Assembly: GCF_048128805.1 (NCBI RefSeq)
Contig: NC_135998.1
Span: forward strand, 16,692,156 to 16,756,155
Reading direction: 5' to 3'
DNA from: Centroberyx gerrardi
Taxonomy: Eukaryota; Chordata; Actinopteri; Beryciformes; Berycidae
Length of the DNA: 64,000 nt
Part shown: positions 49,901-59,868 of the stretch, one piece after another
Numbering within the stretch: position 1 is the first letter of the stretch
Layout of the letters: the number at the start of each line of letters is the position of its first letter
The notes under the pieces: model-generated
Databases searched by the model: none
The model's input: the letters and a program-made list of their open reading frames with translations, nothing else
Told to the model about the DNA's origin: nothing
Made by a program: the position numbers and the translations under genes

Positions 49901-52900
49901 TTCCCTGATTTGTCAAAGGAGGACCCGTGCTTGGACTTGGAGCTGTGTGCATTCTTGCTTTCCCTCTCCCTAATGATCTTCTTTACCTCATCAACAGTGA
50001 GTTTCTGAAGCACAACAACAGGCTTAGCTCCTTTGCTCAAGTTCTCTACTAATGAAACTCTCTCCAGGTTGACCCGGGGCTCGCTCCAGCCCTCCAACAA
50101 CTTGCGTTGGGGATCCCTATCCCTCCCATCAACCTTTAGTTTAGGAATCACAAAGTTCTTCAAACTCCCCGACTTGCCGCCTAGCAGGTATGCGGGGAAA
50201 TCGGCAGGTTTTCCCTCAAAAGGCTGCTGTTTGTTTCCATCTTGGCGGTTCTTGCTGCCGTCCCCACACCTCCTCTCCTCCTTCTTTCGGGGGTTTTGGA
50301 GGCTGGAACTGTCTGTCCTCTGACGACCACTGAGGTCAGCTGATCCTCTGCTCTCCTGCTTCACTCTAGGGCTGTCGGGTTTAGTGTGCTGCTCAGGAGA
50401 GTGTCTGTTCCGGGTTTCCCCAGACTCAGTCCTGTGTTTCTTTTCCCTGTCTCTATCCTTGTCCCTATCCCTGTCTCTATGCTTGTCCCTGTCCCTATCC
50501 CTATCCTTGTCTCTAACCCTATCCTTGTCTCTAACCCTATCCTTGTCTCTATCCCTATCCTTGTCTTTATCCCTATCCTTGTCTTTATCCCTATCCTTAT
50601 CTCTATCCCTATCTTTCTCCCTCTCCTTATCCTTGTCTTGTCCAAATCTGGAGTTCCGCTCTGCCTTGCTTGAGGATTTTATGGTCTCTGGGTGGGGGAC
50701 ACGGGATTGGTCACTGTCACGGTACTTTTCCTCTCTGTGGCCAGAGTCAGAGCGCCCGTCATGTTTCTGTCGTGGCGTGTCAGGCCCTCTGCCATCCGAG
50801 TGCCCCTTGCCGTTGTCAGGTTTGCCATCATGTCGGTGCTTTGAATCCCGTCGGTTTTCCTGCTTGTGTTTGAGAGTTTCTGGTCGGCCATCTGTACCAG
50901 GCTTCCTGGAGTTGTCAGCACGCTGTTTGATGATCCCAGGTCTGCTTTCATCCTTAACCGTCTCTCCGTCCGTCTTTGACTTAAAGTGCCGTATGCGGTC
51001 CTCACGTAAGCGCTGTGCTGCAACGGCCACTTCTGGCTGTCCTTTACCTCTGCCAGCTTGCTGCAGATCAATACTGACCATCAAAGCAGGCCGACTGGCA
51101 CCATTACTTGCAGCACTAGCCTCCTGGGGTGTCAACTTGCTGCCAACGTTGCCCCCTCCTACACTAGGCCCTCCACTGGCCCCAGCTGTGCCCCCAGCTC
51201 CAGGTTCCTGAGGATACGAGTCTTGCTTCCGTTTCTTCAGTGGCTTGTCTGCAATGAAGAACACTGTAGCTTAGTTTCTCTACAAAAACTAACAGACTGA
51301 GCGCATGAAAAAAAATGCTAGAAGGCACAGGGCAAAGGCGGACACACAGAAATTCACCTTTATCCTGAACTTCTTTAGAGCATCGCTCCTTCTCGCTGGC
51401 TGACTCACGTTCTATCCTCTCAATCTCAGCAAGCGCGTCCATCTCAGCGTCATCGTACACAACCCCACTGACGACCCCAGACTGCTTGGAATTTGGGCGA
51501 ATAGGAACCTGCTGATAGCCTGCCTGCTCCCCAGCACCTAACCTGTGTGACGAGTCCTGGCCTGTCCTTGACAACTGATTATTGTTCATCAAATCAGTAT
51601 CGTGGTCTGAATCGTCATCTGCCCTAGGAGGGAGTTCTCCGGACTGATCCATCTCTGAAGACTTCACTCGGGACAGTTTTAAAGTCAGCTTGGCAGAGTC
51701 TTTAGATGGAGAGCTAACAATGTCATACAAGGCATCTTTGTCCATCTGCTCATTTTCCTCTTTACTCAGTTTTTTCTGCTTCTTTTTGCGGTCAGCAGAG
51801 GCGAGGAGCAGGTCAGGAGCTGCATCATGTGGTGACATATAGGGGGGAGGAGACTGCACGATAAGAGGAGGCCTGGACCCTGCTGAAACACAAATAACAT
51901 TCAAGGAAAGTGAGCACTAGAGCATCAGGCACAACAAAGAATGAATTGTAGAATGATTTGTTATTTTTGATTCCACAGAATGAAGAAGAATTGCCTATCA
52001 CTGAGGCAGCATACTTTTTGCGGTCCCTTCACTCTCAGCAGGGGAACAGACAGACTGTGGCGATCTAACTGGGAATGAAGCAGCCCTCAAGGAAGGGTCA
52101 CTCTCCTGCTGAACATAAGACATTTCTAATTACATTTTAGTGTCAGTGCCTGTTGAGGTTCAGGTCGGGATACCTTGTTTCTCAATATTACCTCATTTCC
52201 CAATCTCTGGACCATGTTCATGTAGTCTTCATTGGAGCCCGGTCTCGTATTGTGATTGGATGAGTTGCTTGAGAGTTGTCCAGAGACTTTGTTGTCATGG
52301 ATATTCCTCACACCTCCAGAAACCAAGGGACTAGCAACTAAAACAGACAGCAAAATAAAATCTCCACTTTATTTGTGCGGTAAAATTGTTCAGGAAAAAC
52401 TGGAGTTGGTCACTTGGATAAAGTTGGTTGGATAAAGAGAATAGAGAACTGTTCGCTTTACCCTTATGTGTAGTGACCAACTAGAGAGATACTTCATTTA
52501 ATCCAAAGGGAAATACACATAAAGTGTTTACTGATCAACCACTGATTCAAAGAACTTTTAGAATTTTACACTGTATGTAAAGCTGTTGTGATAAGCTTAT
52601 GTGTTGCACTGGACAGGTTCCCTCTATCTCCCTCTATCGACCTCTCTTCCTCCACCATGACAAATCATAGGTGAGGGAAGCATCGAGCTATTCACACACA
52701 GCAGTGAGACAGATTGAATCCCAATGTCTGCAATCTGGTGCCTTTGTAGACTTGGCTTACTTTTGGCTAAGGAAGTTATAATCAACCACGTCTGCGAGGG
52801 CAGAGTCAGAAGTCCTGGGATTCAGGAACAGATATAGAGCAGATCAACAAGATGGGGAGAATGAGAACACTAAAAATATATAGAGGCAACTATTAATAAG

Positions 52901-55900
52901 TTATATTACACAATCTACATATAACTTCAGTAATCTCTATCACTTTGTGTTGCCACAAATATCTGGTGAGCTAATATTACATGCAAGTCATACCTGACAG
53001 TGTTGCAGGCAGTAGGGATGTAACGGTATGAAATTTCACAGTACAGTACGGTATCTACCAAAATACCATGGTATACGGTATTTCGCGGTATTCATTTTTT
53101 TCCCCCTTTTAATTAAACGTACTATGGCCCATCGAAAAAACAAACAAACAAGTATTTTGCTTTGAAGAAAAATATTGCTTTATTGAACTGAAACATGTAT
53201 GCGTGCCTGTGCGTGTGTGTGTGTGTCTGTGTGTATTTAACTGAAACTCTCATGCATTAGCATTGTAACATTTACATAAAAATATTTAACGCAAGGGTCC
53301 TCCTTATGACCTAATATGAGAACGTTTACACAAGGGTCCTCCATTATGAACTTATTTGTTTAGGTCAGGTTGTTATGCAAGAAGGACAGCATATTGACCT
53401 TTTCCACTGAGAGTCGTGACCTTTGGGGAGAGAGGATGTGCCCACTTGTACTAAATGCCCTCTCAGATGGTACGCTTGTGGCGGGGATGCAGAAGAATTT
53501 CTTTCCCTGTAATACCGTGGGCACGTTATTACAGGGAAAGGCTTACGGTTCAGAACCGTGGTTGCTTGATACCGCGGTATACCTTAAAACGGTATACCGT
53601 TACATCCCTAGCAGGCAGTCAGGCAAAGTTTGCAAAGAAAGACGACCTGTTGTGGCAGACAGACATAGACCACAGTGCAGGCAGACGGCCACATGTATGG
53701 CTCAGCCAATTAAATGCCTTGCAACACAGCTATCCAATCAGATGGCCTCCACTCAGTTTTTAGTTGACAGCTGCAGCAAGCAGTTTTCTATAAGGCAGTT
53801 AAATTACTTATTCTGAAGAGCCTTCTGAATGTATCCTACCACAATGTTCACTATGACACACAAATCTGCCGGTGAGACACAAACATTGGAGACCGCTTTG
53901 GAAGCACTGCAGCATGACGTTGTCTGGGAGGCAGTTGAATTATTTGTGATTGTGATGGGCCCTGCGATTGTGAATACAGCCTAGCACTGTGCACTCTATA
54001 GGATTAACATCTGTCCGTGAGACAGATATATTTTTTATCACCTTTAGGAGGCAGTTGTAGCGTTATGTTTTCAAATCCAGCCTATTGTACATCTGCCTAC
54101 GAGATAGATTCACTCCAAATCAGTTTCACAGTCAATATCAAAACTGGCAAAATTTAAAACTACAACAGAATTATGTTATGAAACCAGCTTCATTATCAGC
54201 TTACTCCTAGTCACTTAATTGTCTTTAAATTAGGGCTGCACGATTATGGCTAAAATGATAATCACGATTATTTTGCTCGATATTGTGATCACGATTATTT
54301 ATCATGATTATTCATCCATTTTGTTTTATTGCACTTGAGCATTTTAAGTTAACCGAAATGCCTTCACATTCATAATGTATTTTATAAACCTATAAATAAA
54401 AAAACATTCAAATGTACAAATCTTTGAACCTGTGATTCCGGTGCACCGGGTCCGTTGTTTTTTTTTCCGGGACCATCACCTCTGTAGCCTTAGTTTTTGG
54501 GCATTTGTATTCTAAGACACTTATTTTGTAAGAAGTCTATTTGGGTGTTTGTGGGCTTTTATTTTGAAGTTTCCCATAAGGACCCGCGGGAGAATTAGTG
54601 TAAATAAGGAAGTAGTACGTTTGCCAGTGTACTGCGTCTCTGGTCGGAGATTAAAAAGGAAATATTTTACCCCGTAACCCGTGCTTCATTGTATACTACA
54701 CTTGGATCCAAGCTAATGGAAGAGTTTATACGCACTTTGAAAGGTCAGCGGCAAACTGGGTCAAAATTCAAGTAATTTGAGTTTTGATTACGTTGACTAA
54801 CTGTTGCAGCCCTACACCAGAGCAAGCTAAACCCAGCGTGAATAATCGCCCGCGGCCAGAATCAATTAATTGTGGAAGCCAATATCGACATCGCGATTAA
54901 TATACGATTAATTGTGCAGCCCTACTTTAAATGGAAGTAATGTAAAAGTGTTAGTTACGCAAGCTGCTCATAGCTGTTTGCTAGCAAACCATAAAAAGCA
55001 TAGCCGGCTGAGTTTATCTAAAGTACCATGCTGGCTATGCATAGCTACCAGTGGAATAAAGAAAAGGAAAAGGAAAGATTGCTCCAAAAATAAGTAGGCT
55101 GACAATGGTTACAATGTAACTCTTGCTCTGTGAATAAACATGAGTGCCCCTCCTCCCAGTTACATCTTGTATATATGTGGACTCATGGTGGATGGATTCT
55201 TGCCTTAGTCAGAATACATAAATTATATAGTCATCAAGATAGGAAACGACATAGCAATGACTACAAAGTGCGTGTCTTATTTAACATTCTCCACCTTGAG
55301 TCAGGTTGTTGAATAATTGGTCGTGTCTAGTCTGCAATACTATTCAGCTATATTATTATCCACAGCAAAGAAGAGTTAAATAAGCTCCAGCTCACACAAA
55401 GAGAGCAGCTAGGGTGATAATCTGCCCCATTCACACAAATGTAGATTTAATGCATACATATCTCTTGTGTTTGAAAAAGACTGAAATTAAGTATCCTGGT
55501 GTTTGTTTTTTTTGGAATGTAATTATGGTTCAAAACCTCAGTGCTTCTCAGACCAAATACTCGACACTATCAGCGGTCATCATTATCAAATTAGAACTGC
55601 TTGCTTGGGTTGTTTCCCCCTAGATCAAGTGCAAATCTCCTCAGACACACTGTTATTTATAGGGCAATTACAGAGTGGAATCCCTTACCTATCCACATTG
55701 CATGAATACAAAATAAATATACATTCAAAAGGCATCTGAAAAGGCCAACTGGCTGGCAAACATTGATTTTATAAACCTTGTACCTCCTAAGCTTAATATC
55801 TTGGCCTTAGGATGTTTTAACTCATCTTGTATCCTGCATGTTTATCAAGAGTTTAGCACTTTTAGGAGATTTCTTGTATTTCTCGAAATGTTTATGTTGT

Positions 55901-58900
55901 AATATCAATGTCGACTTTTCCAGTAATATTTTTTGTGGTCCCCAGGAAGACTAGTGGTTACTAAGGCATCAGCTGAAGGGGATCCTAATAAAGAAGAAAT
56001 AATAAGACACCCAGGCACACCAACAATCTACTGGGGCACTGGGGTCCATGATTTCATGATTTATATATAAATATACTCTATTTACACACCCCTTTGTTGA
56101 CAGACAGCACCAGACACTCCCAGCTGGCAGACATGTTCTGCCACCCCAAGCCTGATGCCAGATGTAAGCCAAGGCTTCATTGTCCGGCTGTAAAGGAGTA
56201 GAGAGGCTGCTACAGTCAGCCCACCAGATGCTAGGCTGACTGAAAAAGTGAGACACGCATCACCCTGACTGAGGCCACTAGTCCTAAGTGGGAAAAGTGA
56301 TGAGGTTAAAAGACATTGCCCTGGGGTTTAATATATTGCCAGTTTAACATTTTGAAATGCGCATGCCAGGAGGAGTGGCCACAACGGCCCAGCCATCACT
56401 AAGGATGCCTAATCCTGTTTCAATACTTTGTAACTGTGAGTGAAAACATAGACAGCTATTTGCACAATGAAATAACAATAAAACAGAAACTTTGACAAAA
56501 CCAAATTACGGCTTCATGTTTACCGAGATGGCTCATCTAGCTTGGGCAATTTTCAGCTGCAAATATCTTCTTCTGAAGGAGGGAGAACAAGCCCTGATAT
56601 CTCCAACTACACTGACTGTGTGCAGACACCACCAGCAATAATGTAAACAAAAGGGACAGCATAGACGACTGGCACAAACTCAACAGCAGCAGTGCTCAGT
56701 GGCCAACAGCAGGAAACAGTGGTTGTACTGAGCAGCTCTCTGTGTGAAAGTGTGATACTGTCTGCATGTGAAGCAAAGCATTGCTGAAGAGCATGCTCAA
56801 CAAACCTTCACGGGACAAATAAAGGTTAAACAACATACTGGACTGACTTACGGCACAAAGATAGAGCTTCAACCAAAACAGAAAGAGGACTGACTTTGAA
56901 TTGCTCTACTTGTTCATACTGAAACAAATATACAGACAAGTACAGATGCTGTACAGTCTCGCAGTGCCTAGCTAGGTGTGCATCAACTGTTGCTATAGTT
57001 GAAGTTTCTACAGTCCTGGAATAATCAACCACATCTTTAATCCAATGTATTATCAGGAGGAATAGATCCATTCTACTATACTGCTACGCTCCGGTAGATT
57101 AACCGTCTTTCAGTATCACAGTAGCCTGTTAGCTAAAATACTTCTTTAGCATTGCGCAAACCTAATAAACATCTGCTAGGCAAAACGTCTTTGTTTGCTT
57201 AATCTAGTTGCAATTAGAAGATTCGGTAGCAAAACCATTTTTTGTCAGCATAGATTAGCCACTGAAATGAGAGACAGAATGAGGGAGTGTCATTTTGTTA
57301 GCATAAATTTCACTCGTGACACAAAAATACTGCTTTGTAGGGATGGGACAATATATTGAATTTCAATACATCGTCCCATCCCAGCAATACAAACGTGAAC
57401 ATACATATCACAGAGCAGAAAAATGAATCGTGATATTAGCTATATTTTATTCTGCTGTAGTGATCACAAATGAGACGGCTTGCCCATCACAATTTCTCCA
57501 TCGAAATTATATTATTTGCACTTTATAATGACATTTTTACATTGTTGTTTATATTGTAGCAAGCCAATGCCATTGTTAGAATGATTTATGGCTCAGAAAT
57601 AAATATAATTCTGCACAGTCATACTTTGTTGTCATTGAACTTTTATTACATCGTATCATGGTTGTATTGAATCGTGAAGCCCATATCGCGTATCGAATCG
57701 TATCGTGAGATAAGCATATCATGCCATCCCCACTGCTTTGCCAGCTCAATCTTGTTGTTACTAAATTATTTGCTGGTAAAACATTTTTTTGCTACACACA
57801 GATTAGCCACCGCAGTTGCAAAGCTATACCTAACACTGGATGAGCGAGAATCACTCAATATGAGGTGAGAGAGCACTGCTTGACAGACTGATAGACTGAC
57901 TGACTCAAGTTTGGCTCCTGATGAACACGTCTTGTGGGATTATAACTCGCCTCCTTACACATGGTTATTCCAGTTCCATTATTCAGTTTGCATTATGATA
58001 ATTTCACATCACGTCTTCTGTCTACATATTTGTCTTCTCTCTGCAGTCTGCAGAGGGGGGCGGACATGTGGGATATGTCCCCAGCACCTTTGGCCAAATG
58101 CAAATCTGCCCCCCTCTCTTTTTTCTCATGCATGTCCAATAGCAATGCTCCCTCTAGCGTCAATAAGCAAGCCCTAGCTGCACAGTCACTCACCCACCAA
58201 CCTAAAACATCCACACATACTCAACTTCATGTGTGTTAACATGAACTATTAAGAATTAGTTAAAATGTTCAGAAAGCCAGCAAAAAGGCTGCGGACAGTT
58301 GAATATTTCCTCAAATTAAGTGGTGAATCGTCTTTAAAACACTACCACTAAGGGACTCAAGGGGGCCAAAGTCATCAAGCAAAATCTAACAATCTATACC
58401 ATAGTTTAACCCTACAATATTTTTATGCACAGGGCACCTGAAATAAGGGAGATCAACACAATAACTTTGCTTCACCTGTTGGGCTTGTGATACTACTTCT
58501 GTGGCTGGGTTGGCCTTGTTTATGTTTGGATATCATAGATGGGCAGTTTTTTACTGATTAGCTTTTAGACCCCAGTTGTGATCCCAGTGTGGCTCTCTGC
58601 ATCACAGCTTGTACCACGTTAGCATTTTATAAAACGAATAGGTGAAAGCCTGCCTCAATAAAATCATGAGAAGTACGAACAGAACAAAATGAGAAAGAAG
58701 TGTCTCATTTTCAGGTATTCTGAAAGCTCAATAGATCTAAAAGCCAACTTTCTATCGTGGACACATCTTCGTGATTATTCTGCTTTTTAACTACGTGTCC
58801 TTAGCCAAAGTTTTGAAAGAGATGGATTGTTAGTCACCCAGCAATATTTCCTACATACTGTGTTGGCCCACAAGGCTCCTTGCATTAATGCTGACCAGGA

Positions 58901-59828
58901 GGGCAGAACATGCAGTGCAATGCATGTCTAAATGACGGGGGCAAAGACGCTCATTAACTATATTTTTTAACCTACATTTATGCAGGGAAGGGTGATTAAG
59001 CATGTATGCCTTTTTAGCCCCATGACAGCAGGGGCTCTAAGGATCGCAATGTCAGTCGGTCGCTCTGTTCTCCACTTTTGGTCACGTGGGTTAAAGTGTG
59101 CCGCAGGGAGTTAGGTGGCAGACTCTCAATCGGGAGACCCGAGTTCAATTCGCAAAAGGAACGCTTATAAATGCAATGTTGCAGGGCTGTTAGACTCTTA
59201 ATCTTGTTTCAACAACACACCTAGTTCACATTCACACAGTTACAAACTGATGCTTGGGCGCTACCAAGCACAAGCACAGTGTTCTACTGTTGGCCACTGA
59301 GCAGCTTCATTAGAGCAGCTGGAGGTTAAGTGCCTTGCTCAGTGACCACAGTTACTGAGGGAGGGGAGAGTGTTTCTCATTCCGTTTACCCGCTCCGACT
59401 TTCCAGATCAAGGCAGAGCAATTAAAATTGCTCTGACATAGTAGATTGTGAGAAATTACAATAATGGAGCATAGCAAGAGAGTGTATTAGAATACGGTGG
59501 AAAACCAGTAAGTGTGGCAGCTATGTGCAAATCACACTCATCTCACACTCACGTCACATGATAATTTAGCAGAACTGGGATCTTTGTCAGAATAATTGCT
59601 AAAGTTAGCATTGTTGCAAGCTATTACACTTTTCATCAACCCATGACAATTTTCTGTTCACCTTTCTATATTGGTATTTTCGACAACAAAGTTTAGAAAT
59701 GATATTGTGATAAATCTACTACTTCTACTACTACTATTTACTTAACTATTCCTAGCATTAAAAAGTTACAAAATTATGTCCTTCTAACTAGTAATATTAT
59801 GTATATATAGTAGTAATATTAGTAATAT

Positions 59829-59868
<40 letters not shown>

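Noticed and set aside
50384..51211. A 275-codon plus-strand frame with long Leu/Ser alternation
   Set aside because: It is the exact antisense of nipbl exon 10. The Leu/Ser pattern is the mirror of the RD/KD codon repeat.
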